Assembly: GCA_024742415.1 (NCBI GenBank)
Contig: JANSYN010000011.1
Span: 92,212-156,211 of the forward strand
Source: Gammaproteobacteria bacterium
GTDB lineage: Bacteria; Pseudomonadota; Gammaproteobacteria; Pseudomonadales; Halieaceae
DNA: 64,000 nucleotides
Reading direction: 5' to 3'
This document shows, one piece after another, positions 7,878 to 19,253 of this stretch (position 1 is its first letter; each line of letters opens with the position of its first letter). The notes under the pieces are model-generated. The model was not told where the DNA came from and did not search any database. It saw only the letters and a list, made by a program, of their open reading frames with translations. Position numbers and translations under genes: made by a program.

Positions 7878-9289
7878 TACTTCTTCCGGCTTTTCTTGTT
7901 CTTTTTCACGAAGGTCATCAACCGGCGTTTGCGCTGCACTTGCCTGTCGGTGAGTTTATTGCGCTTGTCCGCATAGGGATTTTCGCCGGTGCGGAATTCT
8001 ATGCGTATCGGCGTTCCCACCAGCTTGAGCTCTCTGCGAAAGACCTTCTCGAGATAGCGTTGATAGCTGGTGGGCACTTTACCGGTCTGGTTACCGTGGA
8101 TGACAATCAGTGGTGGACGTTGCCCACCGGCATGGGCGTAGCGCAGCTTGATTCGCCTGCCATTGATGAGCGGCGGGGGGTGATCGAACACGGCACCTTC
8201 GAGAATTTTTGTCAGTTCATTGGTGCTGAGCTTGCGCATGGCAGACTCATGACCGGCGATGACAGATTTGTACAGGTGTCCGACACCGGTTCCATGCAGT
8301 GCTGAAATGTAATGTGTGTCCGCGTAATCAGCAAAGCGCAGGCGTCGATCCAGTTCCACCTTGATCCAGTCACGCTGGTCTGATTCGATACCGTCCCACT
8401 TGTTGACGGCCAGCACCAGGCTCCTACCGGCATCAATACAATGACCAATGAGGTGCATGTCCTGGTCCACGATACCCTCGTGGGCATCCATTACCAGAAT
8501 CACAACATGCGCGTCATCCACCGCCTTGAGGGTTTTTACGATAGAGAACTTCTCTACGACCAGACGGATATTTTTGCGACGGCGTACACCAGCGGTATCG
8601 ATAAGCGTGTATTTGCGTCCGTCACGCTCAAAATCAATGTATATGCTGTCTCGCGTCGTTCCCGGCTCATCAAAAACCACCACCCGATCTTCCCCGAGCA
8701 AGCGATTAACCAGCGTCGACTTGCCCACGTTGGGACGGCCCACAATGGCGACACGAATGCTGTCGTAATCCAGGCCCCTGTGCCCGGCTGCCTCGCCATG
8801 CGGAAAATCCGCCAGCACGGCTTCAATCATCTGTCGAACACCGCGCCCCTGGCTCGATGCGATCGCGTGCATTGACTCTACACCCAGCGAATAAAAATCG
8901 CTGATTGCTATGCTTTCGTCCAGGCCATCGACCTTATTGACGATCAGATGAAACGCTTTGTTGCGCTGTCGCAGGTGCTGTGCGAGGGCCTCATCAGTTG
9001 CGTTGATGCCCTCCCTGGCGTCCACCATGAAGAGAATGGCGTCGGCCTCTTCGATGGCGGTCAGCGACTGTTGCGCCATCGGCGTATCAATACCCTGCTC
9101 GGTACCGGTAATACCACCGGTATCAATCACGACAAAAGAGCGGCCGTCAATTTCAGCGGTGCCATACTTGCGATCGCGCGTCAGCCCGGCAAAGTCGGCG
9201 ACCAGTGCATCGCGCGTACGCGTAAGACGGTTAAAAAGAGTAGATTTGCCAACGTTGGGGCGCCCGACCAGGGCGATGACAGGTACCAC
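7877..9289 (-). CDS. der: Ribosome-assembly GTPase Der (EngA)
   Basis: A 470-residue double GTPase required for maturation of the 50S ribosomal subunit. Two G domains carry GRPNVGKS at residues 9-16 and 184-191, each followed by DTGG/DTAG and NKVDG/NKWDG motifs. A C-terminal KH-like domain ([25 protein letters not shown]) and a basic tail KKNKKSRKK follow. Length matches the gammaproteobacterial family. The start is GTG, 3 bases after the bamB stop. It lies in the usual bamB-der order. Confidence 0.97.
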   Translation of the reverse strand: MVPVIALVGRPNVGKSTLFNRLTRTRDALVADFAGLTRDRKYGTAEIDGRSFVVIDTGGITGTEQGIDTPMAQQSLTAIEEADAILFMVDAREGINATDEALAQHLRQRNKAFHLIVNKVDGLDESIAISDFYSLGVESMHAIASSQGRGVRQMIEAVLADFPHGEAAGHRGLDYDSIRVAIVGRPNVGKSTLVNRLLGEDRVVVFDEPGTTRDSIYIDFERDGRKYTLIDTAGVRRRKNIRLVVEKFSIVKTLKAVDDAHVVILVMDAHEGIVDQDMHLIGHCIDAGRSLVLAVNKWDGIESDQRDWIKVELDRRLRFADYADTHYISALHGTGVGHLYKSVIAGHESAMRKLSTNELTKILEGAVFDHPPPLINGRRIKLRYAHAGGQRPPLIVIHGNQTGKVPTSYQRYLEKVFRRELKLVGTPIRIEFRTGENPYADKRNKLTDRQVQRKRRLMTFVKKNKKSRKK

Positions 9290-9292
9290 GAA

Positions 9293-10468
9293 TCACTTCT
9301 TCGGCTCGACGTCATAGGCGACAAGTTTGCCGCTATTGCCAAACACATACAGACGGCTGCCATCGCTGATCATATCGGCGCGCGCACCCTTGGAATCTAC
9401 TTTCACACGACCAACGATTTCGCCATCGACCTGCGACAACAAATGCACATATCCTTCAAAATCGGCCACCGCAAGGTAACTGCTGACCGGAGTCGGCCGG
9501 GACAGCTCGCGATAGCCCAGATCACCCTGCGCCCAACGCAAGCCGGTTCCGTTGCGCTGGTAGGCGTAGACGGTGCCGTCTTCATCTGCCACATAGACAT
9601 TACCAAAAGCGTGTGAAACGCCAGAGAAAGAGGACACATCCTGTTGCCAAACTTTACGGCCGCCAGCCAGGTCAATCGCAACCAGCCGGCCCTGGTAACT
9701 GGCGGCATACAGGTCGTTCCCCGCCATATCCATCGAGCCGTCGACATCAACGATACGCTCTATCTCAGACCGTCCCTGCGAAATCGCAACACGCACCTCC
9801 CACAGTACCGCGCCGGTGTCGATATCAAACGCCAGGACTTTGCCATTGGCAAAACCGGCATGCGCAACACCGTCACGCAAGATAGGTGTGCTTGTACCGC
9901 GAATGGTCAGTACAGGAACGTTGCTGTCGTAGGTCCACAGCAATTCGCCTGATGCAAAGTCCAGCCCCTGCAACTTGCCATCGTAGGTTTGTGCAACCAC
10001 GACATTACCGTCACTCTGCGGTGCTGCCAGAATTTCGCCGCGCAACGCGGTAGACCATTCCACGTCACCCGAGGCGGCGTTGAGCTTTAACACCGAGCCT
10101 TCGCCGCTGCCAACAAACAGCGCATCTTCATACACGCCCACACCACCGGAGAGTGCCAGGTCAAGATTGGTCTTCCAGCGGCTCTTGCCCCTGTCGATAT
10201 CGAGTGCAACCACGCGACCGTCAGCCGAGGCTGCATAAATAATGCCGTCCTGTATTGCCGGGCGGATCTTGTACAGACCCTTGCCCTGACCGTTTCCGAC
10301 TCCGGTCGACCAGGCTTTCTTCAGTACCACGCTGGCGTTTATGTCCATCAGTTCAACAGGCGCGGTCAGGTCTTCGTCGTCATCTTCAAACCAGCCAGAC
10401 ACCGTGCTACAGGCACCAAGGCTGACTAAAAGAGCAAGCACAAGCGCGCGTCGCATTAGTATCAACAT
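9293..10468 (-). CDS. bamB: Outer membrane assembly lipoprotein BamB
   Basis: A 391-residue lipoprotein of the BAM complex that helps insert beta-barrel proteins into the outer membrane. It has a lipobox SLGAC with the lipidated Cys at residue 20, then a WD40/PQQ-like eight-blade beta-propeller with repeated blades (for example VVALDIDRGKSRWKTN, VLKLNAASGDVEWS, VLAFDIDTGAVLWEVR). The ATG has a GGAG site 9 bases upstream and lies 4 bases after the yfgM stop. Member of the conserved hisS-yfgM-bamB-der cluster. Confidence 0.96.
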   Translation of the reverse strand: MLILMRRALVLALLVSLGACSTVSGWFEDDDEDLTAPVELMDINASVVLKKAWSTGVGNGQGKGLYKIRPAIQDGIIYAASADGRVVALDIDRGKSRWKTNLDLALSGGVGVYEDALFVGSGEGSVLKLNAASGDVEWSTALRGEILAAPQSDGNVVVAQTYDGKLQGLDFASGELLWTYDSNVPVLTIRGTSTPILRDGVAHAGFANGKVLAFDIDTGAVLWEVRVAISQGRSEIERIVDVDGSMDMAGNDLYAASYQGRLVAIDLAGGRKVWQQDVSSFSGVSHAFGNVYVADEDGTVYAYQRNGTGLRWAQGDLGYRELSRPTPVSSYLAVADFEGYVHLLSQVDGEIVGRVKVDSKGARADMISDGSRLYVFGNSGKLVAYDVEPKK

Positions 10469-10472
10469 GGGG

Positions 10473-11201
10473 TTATTCTCCCTGCGCCGTATTGTCGACG
10501 GCTGGTGCGGCGCTAACTTCCCCGACTTCGGGCATCACCCTGACCGACTCGGCACCGGGTGTAACAGGAGACACGCTCTGCAGCTTTGCCTGCAGTGTGG
10601 GCAACTCGGTGCCTGCCAGCGAGGCAAATGCCTGTGCACCGGCATAGGCCAGGCGCGCGCCCTCTGCATCACCGGCCGCAAGCAGAATGTCACCCCGCGC
10701 CAGTGACCGAATGCCCTCGTAGGAATCGCCAATGGCATCCAGTATGGCCAATGCCTGCTCGGAATCTCCGGCCGAGGCCAACACTCGCGCCAGGCGTATC
10801 TGTGCGATCGTGCCTATGTCGCTGTTCTTATCAGCCTTGGCAACTACCCAGCGCAGCTCTTTCTCGGCGCCGGCCAGATCACCGGTCGTGACGGCAATAC
10901 GCGCCAGGTGCAACGCAGCAAACTGGGCATACGTCGTGCTGGCATAATCGCTTTTGATATCCTGCGCCAACTGCTGCGCGGCCAGTATGCTGGCTTCATC
11001 GCCCCCCCCCATACTGCGCATGAATGCCTGGTATTTATCCGAGGCAGCCGCTGCTTCGTCAGCCTGAAAAGACTTCCAGCCCTGCCATCCGAACGCGGCC
11101 GCAAGGGCAATAACAATGCCGATGACGGTAGAGCGCCCGTTTTCGTCCCACCAGCGCCTGAGCGCCTCAACCTGTTCTTCTTCGGTACGATACTGTTCCA
11201 C
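10473..11201 (-). CDS. yfgM: YfgM family tetratricopeptide protein (SecYEG-associated)
   Basis: A 242-residue inner membrane protein with a short cytoplasmic segment (EEEQVEALRRWWDENGR), one transmembrane helix (about 24-43) and a periplasmic TPR-like helical repeat region. In E. coli YfgM associates with SecYEG and the chaperone PpiD and guides proteins leaving the translocon. The start is GTG. It sits between hisS and bamB as in most gammaproteobacteria. A run of nine C's at 10997-11005 lies inside the gene. Confidence 0.93.
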   Translation of the reverse strand: MEQYRTEEEQVEALRRWWDENGRSTVIGIVIALAAAFGWQGWKSFQADEAAAASDKYQAFMRSMGGGDEASILAAQQLAQDIKSDYASTTYAQFAALHLARIAVTTGDLAGAEKELRWVVAKADKNSDIGTIAQIRLARVLASAGDSEQALAILDAIGDSYEGIRSLARGDILLAAGDAEGARLAYAGAQAFASLAGTELPTLQAKLQSVSPVTPGAESVRVMPEVGEVSAAPAVDNTAQGE

Positions 11202-11215
11202 CCAACTGCCCTCTA

Positions 11216-12493
11216 TTAGTCTGTGAGTGCCGCTGAACCGGACACAAAGTGCCCCAACTCAGACAGCGCAATCGTTTGCTGCCGCGCCTGCCCGCGCAAT
11301 GCTTTTACTGTCACGGTTGCATTTGACACTTCATCCGTTCCCCAGATGAGCGCAATGCGGGCACCGCTCTTGTCCGCCTTTTTCATTTGGCTCCTGAAGC
11401 TGCCACCGCCGGCATGCACCACAATGGCAAGCTGCGGAAACTGGTCGCGCAATCGCTCCACCGTGACTAATGCCTGCTGCTGCGCCTCATCACCCGCCGC
11501 TACAACATACACGGAGGGTTCCTCCAACGCACTGCCAGCGCCTTGCTCCTGCAGCAACAGCACCAGGCGCTCCATACCCAGGGCAAAGCCTACGGCCGGC
11601 GTGGGCTTGCCGCCCAACTGCCCCACCAGGCTGTCGTAACGGCCACCCGCACACACAGTGCCCTGCGCACCCAGCCTGTCGGTGACCCACTCAAAGACGG
11701 TTTTGTTGTAATAATCCAGACCACGCACCAGGGAGCGATTAACCACATAGTCAATACCGACTGCGTCCAATAGCCTGCGTAAGTCGGCGAAATCTTGCGC
11801 CGACTCCGCATCGAGATACTGCTCCAGGCTCGGCGCATCACGCAAAATGCTCTGGGTTTTCTCGTTTTTGCTGTCGAGTATCCGCAGTGGATTGCTTTCC
11901 AGACGCCTTTGGCTGTCTTGGTCAAGCGCATCGCGATACTGCCCCAGGTAAGTCACCAGAGCATCGCGGTAGGCCGCTCGCGCGGCGGGGCTGCCAATCG
12001 AGTTGATCTGCAACTGCAGGCCTTCGTTGATGCCCAGCGCCTTCCACAGACGGTTACTGAGAACGATCATCTCGGCGTCGATATCGGGCGTTGCAATGCC
12101 GAAGACTTCCACCCCGATCTGGTGAAACTGGCGCTGCCGACCCTTCTGGGGACGCTCATGCCGGAACATCGGGCCGCCGTACCACAAGCGACGCGTCGCG
12201 TTAATCAGGCCCTCCTGGATGACAGCGCGCACACAGCCTGCGGTACCCTCGGGTCGCAGGGTGAGGCTATCGCCATTACGATCCTCAAAGGTATACATTT
12301 CTTTCTCGACGATATCGGTGACCTCACCGATAGATCGCTTGAACAGCGCCGTCTTCTCGAGAATGGGCATGCGAATTTCGCTATAGCCATAACTGGTGAG
12401 GGTGGCTGCGACGGTAGCTTCCACTGCACGCCACACCGGCGTGTCTGCTGGAAGGATATCGCCCATCCCTCGAATCGCTCTGATTTCGCTCAC
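11216..12493 (-). CDS. hisS: Histidyl-tRNA synthetase
   Basis: A 425-residue class II aminoacyl-tRNA synthetase. It starts with [10 protein letters not shown], carries the motif 2 region ([23 protein letters not shown]), the histidine-binding loops ([25 protein letters not shown]) and motif 3 ([12 protein letters not shown]), and ends with an anticodon-binding domain ([15 protein letters not shown] onward). The start is GTG with a GGAG site 5 bases upstream. Normal length. Confidence 0.97.
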   Translation of the reverse strand: MSEIRAIRGMGDILPADTPVWRAVEATVAATLTSYGYSEIRMPILEKTALFKRSIGEVTDIVEKEMYTFEDRNGDSLTLRPEGTAGCVRAVIQEGLINATRRLWYGGPMFRHERPQKGRQRQFHQIGVEVFGIATPDIDAEMIVLSNRLWKALGINEGLQLQINSIGSPAARAAYRDALVTYLGQYRDALDQDSQRRLESNPLRILDSKNEKTQSILRDAPSLEQYLDAESAQDFADLRRLLDAVGIDYVVNRSLVRGLDYYNKTVFEWVTDRLGAQGTVCAGGRYDSLVGQLGGKPTPAVGFALGMERLVLLLQEQGAGSALEEPSVYVVAAGDEAQQQALVTVERLRDQFPQLAIVVHAGGGSFRSQMKKADKSGARIALIWGTDEVSNATVTVKALRGQARQQTIALSELGHFVSGSAALTD

Positions 12494-12518
12494 TATTTCT
12501 CCGCCGGTCGATGCTCGT

Positions 12519-13649
12519 TTAACCTGATGACCTGGTTATCAGGTTGGCGTCCTGCGCAGCGCGCTGTCGCTCGAGCTCGCTGGCCCGATCCCTGATCACC
12601 TTCTCGAGATGATCAATGAAATCCTCATTACTGACTTTGTGATCCGGCTCACCATCGATATAGATAAGATTGCTGGGTGACGCCCCCGTTAAGCCAACAT
12701 CCGCTTCGCGCGCCTCGCCAGGCCCGTTGACAATGCAACCGATGACCGCCACATCCATGGGCGTGCGAATGTCTTCCAGCCGTTGCTCCAGGGCATTCAT
12801 GGTGCCCACCACGTCAAAGTTCTGGCGTGAACAACTGGGGCAGGCAATAAAATTAATGCCGTTGGCGCGCAGGTGAAGACTCTTCAAAATATCGAACCCC
12901 ACCTTTACTTCTTCAACAGGGTCTGCCGCCAGTGAGACCCGGATGGTATCGCCGATGCCGTCCATAAGCAGCATGCCCAGGCCGACCGCAGATTTCACCG
13001 TTCCACCGCGCAGCCCACCCGCTTCGGTTATGCCCAGATGCAGCGGCTGCTCGATTTGTTTCGCCAGCAGGCGATACGCCTCAACGGCCATGAACACCTC
13101 AGACGCCTTGACGCTCACCTTGAAATCCTGGTAGTCGAACTTATCCAGGATATCGACGTGACGCATCGCTGATTCCACCAGCGCTGCAGCAGTCGGCTCA
13201 CCGTACTTGCGCTGCAAGTCTTTACCGAGGGAGCCCGCATTGACACCGATGCGCAGTGGAATGCCTTTGTCACGCGCGCTGTCAATAACCGCGCGGACCT
13301 TCTCGTCGCGACCAATGTTACCGGGGTTAATACGCAGGCAATCTACGCCGTACTCGGCCACCTTCAGGGCGATCTTGTGATCAAAATGTATATCTGCCAC
13401 CAGCGGTACCGCCACCCGGGAACGGATTTCACGAAAGGCCTCGGCCGCATCCATCGTTGGCACAGACACGCGAACGATATCCGCACCGGCCTCGGCAATC
13501 GCAGATATCTGCGCCACGGTTGCGTTTACATCGCACGTGTCGGTATTGGTCATGCTCTGGACGCTGATAGGCGCATCGCCGCCGACAGCCACATTGCCAA
13601 CAAAAATCTGCCGGGAGCGTCTGCGCTTTATCGGTGATTGCGTTCTCAT
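12519..13649 (-). CDS. ispG: 4-hydroxy-3-methylbut-2-enyl diphosphate synthase (IspG/GcpE)
   Basis: A 376-residue [4Fe-4S] enzyme of the MEP isoprenoid pathway that converts MEcPP to HMBPP. The N-terminal TIM barrel ([19 protein letters not shown]) is followed by the cluster ligands C270, C273 and C305 with E312 in the motif CIVNGPGEA. The ATG overlaps the rodZ stop (ATGA), indicating coupling. The long basic C-terminus is ordinary. Needs Fe-S clusters made by the isc genes a few kilobases upstream. Confidence 0.97.
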   Translation of the reverse strand: MRTQSPIKRRRSRQIFVGNVAVGGDAPISVQSMTNTDTCDVNATVAQISAIAEAGADIVRVSVPTMDAAEAFREIRSRVAVPLVADIHFDHKIALKVAEYGVDCLRINPGNIGRDEKVRAVIDSARDKGIPLRIGVNAGSLGKDLQRKYGEPTAAALVESAMRHVDILDKFDYQDFKVSVKASEVFMAVEAYRLLAKQIEQPLHLGITEAGGLRGGTVKSAVGLGMLLMDGIGDTIRVSLAADPVEEVKVGFDILKSLHLRANGINFIACPSCSRQNFDVVGTMNALEQRLEDIRTPMDVAVIGCIVNGPGEAREADVGLTGASPSNLIYIDGEPDHKVSNEDFIDHLEKVIRDRASELERQRAAQDANLITRSSG

Positions 13650-14128
13650 AACTCACCTACCGTGGAGAAAAGATCTGCAAGATTATCTGACCTATTACTT
13701 CCGACTGCCGGGGACCATGCCAACGGTTCACCCGTTGCGCCCTGCCACCACCACAACAGCACCAGCAACAGGAGCAGCACCGTGAGGCCGACAATCACAC
13801 CCACGCCCGTGCGTTGCAATTGCAGCGGTCGTGTCTCCACACGCCGTGGCCCAGCCAGATCGGCCGATTGTTCATCAAAAAGCCGTAGCACCTCAGCCTC
13901 ATCGATCTCCAACAGGCGCGCATAGGACCTGACATAACCGCGCGCAAAGGCCGGGCTGCGCAGCGCCTGGTACTCGTCTCTTTCCAGGATGCCAACGTAG
14001 TCCGGCATAAAATTCAGGCGGTCGGCCGCCTCTCGCTCGCTCATGCCAATGGCCTCGCGCGCCGTCCTCAACACGGTACCCGCAGTGGTAAATGCATCCA
14101 ACTGACGAAGTGCTTCGTCACTCACCAT
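13646..14128 (-). CDS. rodZ: Short RodZ-like protein (HTH plus transmembrane helix only)
   Basis: A 160-residue protein in the rodZ position between pilF and ispG. The N-terminal HTH_25 domain ([40 protein letters not shown], about 18-57) is the MreB-binding domain of RodZ, a factor for rod shape. A basic juxtamembrane segment and one transmembrane helix (about 107-128) follow. Only about 30 residues come after it, so the periplasmic beta domain of full-length RodZ (typically 300 or more residues in total) is missing. The start ATG at 14128 overlaps the pilF end; an upstream in-frame ATG at 14152 would add eight residues. Confidence 0.82.
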   Translation of the reverse strand: MVSDEALRQLDAFTTAGTVLRTAREAIGMSEREAADRLNFMPDYVGILERDEYQALRSPAFARGYVRSYARLLEIDEAEVLRLFDEQSADLAGPRRVETRPLQLQRTGVGVIVGLTVLLLLLVLLWWWQGATGEPLAWSPAVGSNRSDNLADLFSTVGEL

Positions 14129-14909
14129 TTTGCGTCCGCTGAAAAGCCTCATACTCTGCAGAGGTCGGGAAAAGATTACTCAGTGCCAACTCATAGCTGG
14201 CCTCGGCATCCTTGTCACCGGTCTGCCGCGCAATTCGAATACCCAGCCACAGACCACGCGCCGACTGCTGACGCACGAGGCTGCGATAGGTCTCATAATA
14301 CTTTTGTGCATTGGTGATATCGCCGGCCGCAAAGCGCAAATCTGCCAGCTCAAGCAGGGCGATGCGGTTGGTCCTGTCCATGGACAAGGCGCGCATAAAC
14401 GCCTCTTCGGCGCCCTGGTCATTGAACAGCTTCAAGCGGCACAATCCCAGGTTAACAAAGGCCTGCGGCCGCGCCGAATACAGGGTATCGCGTACAACGC
14501 GCTCCAGTTGATCTTCTGCCTGTTTGTATCGTTCCTGGCTATACAGGAAAGCGGCATAGTTATTACGACAACGGGAGCAGTTGCGATCCAGGCTGACTGA
14601 CTGGCTGAAGTTCTCTTCGGCCAGCTCAAGTTCACCAGTGCGCTGATACAGCAGCCCAAAGGCCTCGTGGACGTCAGCGCTGTCCGGGTCGATTTGCTTG
14701 GCCAGCTCAAGGTTGCGCTTGGCGCTGTCCCAATTCCCCTCGGCAATGTATTGCCTTGCCAGTGAGACACGCTCCTCACGCGCCCGATCAGGCGACGCCT
14801 GGTCAGTAAAGCCGCCCTCGGTGGTCGTAATGCAGCCTGTTGAGAGCACTGCATACCCAAAGAGCAGAAGCGCGCCACATAGATTCGTGATGGACTGTCG
14901 ACTTGCCAT
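14118..14909 (-). CDS. pilF: Type IV pilus biogenesis lipoprotein PilF/PilW
   Basis: A 263-residue outer membrane lipoprotein (lipobox STGC, Cys26) composed of TPR repeats (RQYIAEGNWDSAKRNLELAKQIDPDSADVHEAFGLLYQRTGELELAEENFSQSV and further copies). PilF (PilW in Neisseria) is the pilotin for assembly of the PilQ secretin in type IV pili. It has the usual place between rlmN and rodZ, and its end overlaps the rodZ start by 11 bases. Confidence 0.93.
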   Translation of the reverse strand: MASRQSITNLCGALLLFGYAVLSTGCITTTEGGFTDQASPDRAREERVSLARQYIAEGNWDSAKRNLELAKQIDPDSADVHEAFGLLYQRTGELELAEENFSQSVSLDRNCSRCRNNYAAFLYSQERYKQAEDQLERVVRDTLYSARPQAFVNLGLCRLKLFNDQGAEEAFMRALSMDRTNRIALLELADLRFAAGDITNAQKYYETYRSLVRQQSARGLWLGIRIARQTGDKDAEASYELALSNLFPTSAEYEAFQRTQNGE

Positions 14910-14914
14910 GATAG

Positions 14915-16072
14915 TTAACCCACTGAAATGATCTGACTATTCGACGCCGCCTTGTGTCGTTCACTGCGCCTCGTACGATCAACAACCTGGCCGACCAACT
15001 GACCGCAGGCTGCATCAATATCGTCCCCGCGAGTGGTCCGCACTGTTACAATATATCCCGCATCGACCAGCACTTGCCAGAATCTGGAAACCGCATTTCC
15101 CGACGGGCGATGGTAGCCGGACTGATCAAAGGGATTGAAAGGTATAAGATTGATTTTACACGGCACATCGCGCAGCAACAGGGCAAGCTCGCGCGCCTGG
15201 TCGGGGTGATCATTGACACCGGCGATGAGCGTGTACTCTATCGTTACCACACGACTGCGGTCGGTTTGCGCCGCCATGTAGCGTCGACAGCTTTCCAGCA
15301 GCACCGCTATAGGATACTTGCGGTTGATCGGCACCAGCTCATTGCGCAACTCGTCATTGGGGGCATGCAATGAAACGGCCAACGACACTTCACTGACCTT
15401 GGCCAGCTTATCAAGCGCCGGTACCACACCAGAGGTACTGAGCGTGACGCGACGCTTCGAAATACCATAGGCCAGGTCATCCATCATCAGATCCATCGCC
15501 GTCACAACGTTGTCGAAGTTCAGCAAAGGCTCGCCCATACCCATCATTACTACATTGGTAACAACGCGGGTGTTATCCGACTTGAAAGCATCGTAGGACT
15601 TAATCGCCAGCCACACCTGCCCGATAATTTCCGCCGCGGTGAGATCACGCTGAAAACCCTGCTTACCGGTGGAGCAAAAACTGCAGTCTAGGCTGCAGCC
15701 GACCTGTGACGAAACGCACAGGGTGGCCCTGTCGCCAACCGGAATCAAAACCGCTTCTACCAGCCCGCCGCCGGTGACCTTGATCGCCCACTTGCGCGTT
15801 CCGTCACTGGAGTCCTGCTGGCGGACAATTTCCGGTGGTCGGACTTCAGCAATGCTCTGGAGCTTCTCGCGCAGCGCCTTGCCGATGTTAGTCATCGCGG
15901 CAAAATCAGTAGTGCCGGTGTGATGAATCCATTTCATGACCTGCTGCGCACGAAATTTTTTCTCTCCCTGCTGCAGGAAAAAATCTTCCATCTGCTGTCG
16001 GCTCAGACCCAGCAAATTCACCTTTGCGGGCACCTGTGCGGCAGCGTCAACGGTTTGGGGGGCAGGATTCAC
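14915..16072 (-). CDS. rlmN: Dual-specificity rRNA/tRNA adenine-C2 methyltransferase RlmN
   Basis: A 385-residue radical SAM enzyme that methylates A2503 of 23S rRNA and A37 of some tRNAs. The cluster motif is C126-x3-C130-x2-C133 ([11 protein letters not shown]); the conserved methyl-carrying C-terminal Cys lies in [10 protein letters not shown] (about 362). GEPLLN and a SAM-binding sequence ([10 protein letters not shown]) are present. The start appears to be GTG at 16072, giving a short N-terminal extension of about 18 residues before the conserved [13 protein letters not shown]. Followed after 5 bases by pilF. Confidence 0.96.
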   Translation of the reverse strand: MNPAPQTVDAAAQVPAKVNLLGLSRQQMEDFFLQQGEKKFRAQQVMKWIHHTGTTDFAAMTNIGKALREKLQSIAEVRPPEIVRQQDSSDGTRKWAIKVTGGGLVEAVLIPVGDRATLCVSSQVGCSLDCSFCSTGKQGFQRDLTAAEIIGQVWLAIKSYDAFKSDNTRVVTNVVMMGMGEPLLNFDNVVTAMDLMMDDLAYGISKRRVTLSTSGVVPALDKLAKVSEVSLAVSLHAPNDELRNELVPINRKYPIAVLLESCRRYMAAQTDRSRVVTIEYTLIAGVNDHPDQARELALLLRDVPCKINLIPFNPFDQSGYHRPSGNAVSRFWQVLVDAGYIVTVRTTRGDDIDAACGQLVGQVVDRTRRSERHKAASNSQIISVG

Positions 16073-16115
16073 GGCGATGGCAGCGCGGTTGTGTCGTTGT
16101 AATCAACAGTCGCAA

Positions 16116-16541
16116 TCAACGATCGCAGAGTTCGCTTTCAGCAAAAAAATACGCGATTTCCCGCGCCGCAGACTGCGCCGAATCAGAACCGTGCACAGCG
16201 TTGGCATCGATTGACGTGGCGAAATCAGCTCGAATAGTGCCTGCCTCTGCCTCCTGCGGGTTGGTTGCGCCCATCAACTCACGATTCTTGCTGATGGCAC
16301 TCTCGCCCTCGAGGACTTGCACGACGACTGGGCCAGAGGTCATAAATTCGATCAGCGCCGGATAGAATGGACGCTCGGCATGTTCAGCATAGAAACCCCC
16401 GGCAACGCCGTCACTCAATTGCAACATCCTGGAGGCCACAATGCGCAGGCCGTTCTCTTCGAATCGTGAGTAGATCTTGCCAATTACATTTTTTGCGACT
16501 GCATCGGGCTTAATGATGGACAGTGTGCGTTCTACGGCCAT
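16116..16541 (-). CDS. ndk: Nucleoside diphosphate kinase
   Basis: A 141-residue enzyme that transfers the gamma-phosphate between nucleoside triphosphates and diphosphates. It starts [23 protein letters not shown] and carries the phosphohistidine site H117 in NAVHGSDS. The ATG at 16541 has a GGAG site 7 bases upstream and matches the family N-terminus; the open frame continues 13 codons further upstream but without resemblance to the family. Confidence 0.97.
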   Translation of the reverse strand: MAVERTLSIIKPDAVAKNVIGKIYSRFEENGLRIVASRMLQLSDGVAGGFYAEHAERPFYPALIEFMTSGPVVVQVLEGESAISKNRELMGATNPQEAEAGTIRADFATSIDANAVHGSDSAQSAAREIAYFFAESELCDR

Positions 16542-16579
16542 TTCAGGTCTCCATGAGGGGCATGTATTTGAAGCGCGCA

Positions 16580-16585
16580 ATTATA
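16580..16585 (-). promoter_or_regulatory. Probable -10 box of ndk
   Basis: Perfect TATAAT on the minus strand about 40 bases upstream of the ndk ATG. The sequence 17 bases further upstream (near ATGAAA) is a poor -35, so the promoter may depend on an extended context. This lies in the roughly 240-base AT-richer gap between ndk and iscX, in which I see no gene. Confidence 0.45.
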
Positions 16586-16824
16586 CGGAACTTGCGCCGT
16601 GGTTTCATCTGATATAAACGCTGAAGCTTTATTTTATTGCTATATAAATCAGCCAGTTAGAAAGGGGCAGCCATAATACCAGAGCGCTGGCTGCAATCCT
16701 GTGGCGGGCGCTGCTGCCAAGCCATGCGAGGCCGACGGGTTCGGCGCCAACGCGAGCCCCGGGCGCCCTTGCCACGGTGCCTCTGCCGGGGCCGGGCAAG
16801 CAGTGGCGGGCAGCCAGTTGACGG

Positions 16825-17019
16825 TTAGTCCAGCTCCTCTATCCAGGCCGCCTGGATCGCCTCCAGTACTTTTTCGCCGCAGCGATCCGGGTCGTCGTCA
16901 AACCCCTCCAGGGCGAGCACCCAATTGCGCAGGTCGACAAAGTTGATCGACAGCGGATCCACCTCCGGATGCGCCTCGCTCAGTTCGATGGCAATGTCCA
17001 ATACATCTGTCCAACGCAT
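16825..17019 (-). CDS. iscX: Fe-S assembly protein IscX
   Basis: A 64-residue acidic protein (MRWTDVLDIAIELSEAHPEVDPLSINFVDLRNWVLALEGF), full length for IscX. IscX binds IscS and iron and modulates the rate of Fe-S assembly. The ATG at 17019 is the family start. Last gene of the isc operon, 10 bases after fdx. Confidence 0.95.
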   Translation of the reverse strand: MRWTDVLDIAIELSEAHPEVDPLSINFVDLRNWVLALEGFDDDPDRCGEKVLEAIQAAWIEELD

Positions 17020-17029
17020 ATCGCTATCC

Positions 17030-17368
17030 TCAGTGCTGCTCTGACACCATGTTAATGGTGTACCGCGGAATCTCAATGACCAGGTCTTCATCGGCAACCA
17101 GTGCCTGACAGCTCAGGCGCGAGTCGGGTTCCAGGCCCCAGGCCTTATCCAGGTAATCATCCTCGAGTTCATCGGGCTCCTCCATGGAATCATAGCCTTC
17201 GCGCACAACAACATGGCAGGTTGTACACGCACAGGACATCTCACAGGCGTGCTCGATTTCAATATGATTACGCAACAATGCCCGGCAGATGCTCTCTCCG
17301 GGTTCTGCCTCAATCACTGCGCCCTCCGGGCACAGCGTCTCGTTCGGCAAGATTACAATTTGAGTCAT
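17030..17368 (-). CDS. fdx: Isc-type [2Fe-2S] ferredoxin
   Basis: A 112-residue adrenodoxin-type ferredoxin that supplies electrons for cluster assembly. Cluster ligands are in [16 protein letters not shown] (C-x5-C-x2-C, about 42, 48 and 51) and a fourth Cys in [18 protein letters not shown] (about 87). The ATG overlaps the hscA stop (ATGA). Confidence 0.96.
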   Translation of the reverse strand: MTQIVILPNETLCPEGAVIEAEPGESICRALLRNHIEIEHACEMSCACTTCHVVVREGYDSMEEPDELEDDYLDKAWGLEPDSRLSCQALVADEDLVIEIPRYTINMVSEQH

Positions 17369-19245
17369 TCGCCCACCTTCTCCGCTAACGTATCGACTGC
17401 GACGCCCGCCAGCGCCTCGTGAATGCTTTTATCCATGCGACGCGCGGCAAATGCTTCGCTCAGGCGCCCCAGCGATTCTGTTTGTGCCTTGATCTCCTGG
17501 GCATCGGTGCCCTCCAGCAGCGCCGCCAACGCTGCGGTTGCATCTTCCAGAAGCTGGCGTTCTTCCGCATCCAGCAATGCCGCGCCATCCTTCGCAAGCG
17601 CTGCGCGCAGACCCTCAATCAGTTGCCAGCCAGCGAGTCGTTGCTCGGCCAGATGCCGCGCCTGCTTGTCGCCCTGCGCATGTTGAAAAGAGGACTGCAA
17701 CATTGCAGTAATATCGCTATCGCTTAACCCAAACGAAGGTTTCACAGAGACACTGGCCTCCACGCCGGTGGCCTGTTCTTTCGCTGTCACACTGAGCAGG
17801 CCATCTGCGTCCACCTGGAATGTCACCAGGATCTTTGCGGCACCCGCGGTCATCGGTGGTATGCCACGCAACTCAAAGCGCGCGAGCGAGCGGCAGTCTG
17901 TCACCAACTCACGCTCACCCTGCACAATGTGCACGGCAAGCGCCGTCTGCCCATCCTTGTAGGTGGTAAATTCCTGGGCGCGTGCTACCGGTATGGTGGT
18001 ATTGCGCGGGATGATCTTTTCCACCAGCCCGCCCATGGTTTCCAGCCCCAGCGACAGGGGAATAACATCCAGCAGCAGCACATCGCTTTGCGGCCTGTTG
18101 CCAACCAGGATATCCGCTTGAATGGCCGCTCCAATAGCAACAACCTGGTCAGGATCAATATTCAGCAGTGGCTCACGCGCAAAAAATTCCGACACGACTT
18201 CCCTTACCAGCGGCACCCGGGTTGAACCGCCCACCATGACTACGTTGTCCACCTGGTCCAGCTCCGCATCACGCAGGCATCGACGGCAGGCACGCAGGGT
18301 GCGCTTCACCAGAGGCTGAATCAAGGCCTCAAACTGATCGCGCGACAGGGTGACACCGGGCGCATCCGGCCAGATAGATGACAGGTCCACTGCAACACTG
18401 GACTCGCTGGACAGCGCTTCCTTGGTGCGCCGCGCCAGCGCCTTCAGGGCTCGATGCTGCCCGGGCTCAATGGAGTCCTTGCCGCTGCTGCGCTGCAGCC
18501 AATCCACGATCACGTTGTCAAAGTCGTCGCCGCCAAGGGCTGTGTCACCGCCCGTGGCCAGTACCTCAAACACGCCGGCGCGCAGTCGCAGAATCGAGAT
18601 ATCAAACGTGCCGCCGCCCAGGTCGTAGACGGCGATAACGCCCTGGTCTGCGGAATCCAGGCCATAGGCTACAGCCGCAGCAGTGGGTTCATTCAGCAGT
18701 CGTAACACGTTGATACCGGCCAGGGTTGCGGCGTCTTTTGTGGCCTGGCGCTGGGCCTCGTCAAAATAGGCGGGAACGGTAATCACCGCGCCATCAATAT
18801 CTCCGGCGAGCGTGGACTCGGCGCGCGCACGCAAACTGCGCAGGATTTCTGCCGAGGCCTCTACCGGGCTGACATCGCCGCTTGCCGTGGTGAAACGCAC
18901 CAGACCTTGTGCATCTTCAGACAAGCAGTAGTGCGAACGGCGCGCCTCCTCCAGCGCGTCTTCCCTGCCCCTTCCCATAAATCGCTTGACCGAAACCAGG
19001 GTATCGGCCGGGTGCTGGCTGGCAAGGCGCAGGGCTGGAGCGCCTACCACGGGTCTTTCCGGTTCTGAAAAGTTGACCACCGACGGCAACATAACGGCGC
19101 CCTCCTCGTCAGCGAGCACCGCAGCTCTGCCCCCCCTGACGCTGGCCACCAGGGAGTTGGTAGTGCCCAGGTCTATTCCCACCGCCCGTTTTACCTGATG
19201 CGGCAGGGGTGACTGTCCCGGTTCAGCAATTTGTAACAAGGCCAT
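17365..19245 (-). CDS. hscA: Hsp70-family Fe-S chaperone HscA
   Basis: A 626-residue DnaK paralogue dedicated to the scaffold IscU. The nucleotide-binding domain begins [18 protein letters not shown] and contains [39 protein letters not shown] and [13 protein letters not shown]. The substrate domain ([14 protein letters not shown]) recognises the LPPVK-type loop of IscU. Length is normal for HscA. It follows hscB after 8 bases and overlaps fdx. Confidence 0.97.
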   Translation of the reverse strand: MALLQIAEPGQSPLPHQVKRAVGIDLGTTNSLVASVRGGRAAVLADEEGAVMLPSVVNFSEPERPVVGAPALRLASQHPADTLVSVKRFMGRGREDALEEARRSHYCLSEDAQGLVRFTTASGDVSPVEASAEILRSLRARAESTLAGDIDGAVITVPAYFDEAQRQATKDAATLAGINVLRLLNEPTAAAVAYGLDSADQGVIAVYDLGGGTFDISILRLRAGVFEVLATGGDTALGGDDFDNVIVDWLQRSSGKDSIEPGQHRALKALARRTKEALSSESSVAVDLSSIWPDAPGVTLSRDQFEALIQPLVKRTLRACRRCLRDAELDQVDNVVMVGGSTRVPLVREVVSEFFAREPLLNIDPDQVVAIGAAIQADILVGNRPQSDVLLLDVIPLSLGLETMGGLVEKIIPRNTTIPVARAQEFTTYKDGQTALAVHIVQGERELVTDCRSLARFELRGIPPMTAGAAKILVTFQVDADGLLSVTAKEQATGVEASVSVKPSFGLSDSDITAMLQSSFQHAQGDKQARHLAEQRLAGWQLIEGLRAALAKDGAALLDAEERQLLEDATAALAALLEGTDAQEIKAQTESLGRLSEAFAARRMDKSIHEALAGVAVDTLAEKVGE

Positions 19246-19253
19246 CGAGTGTT

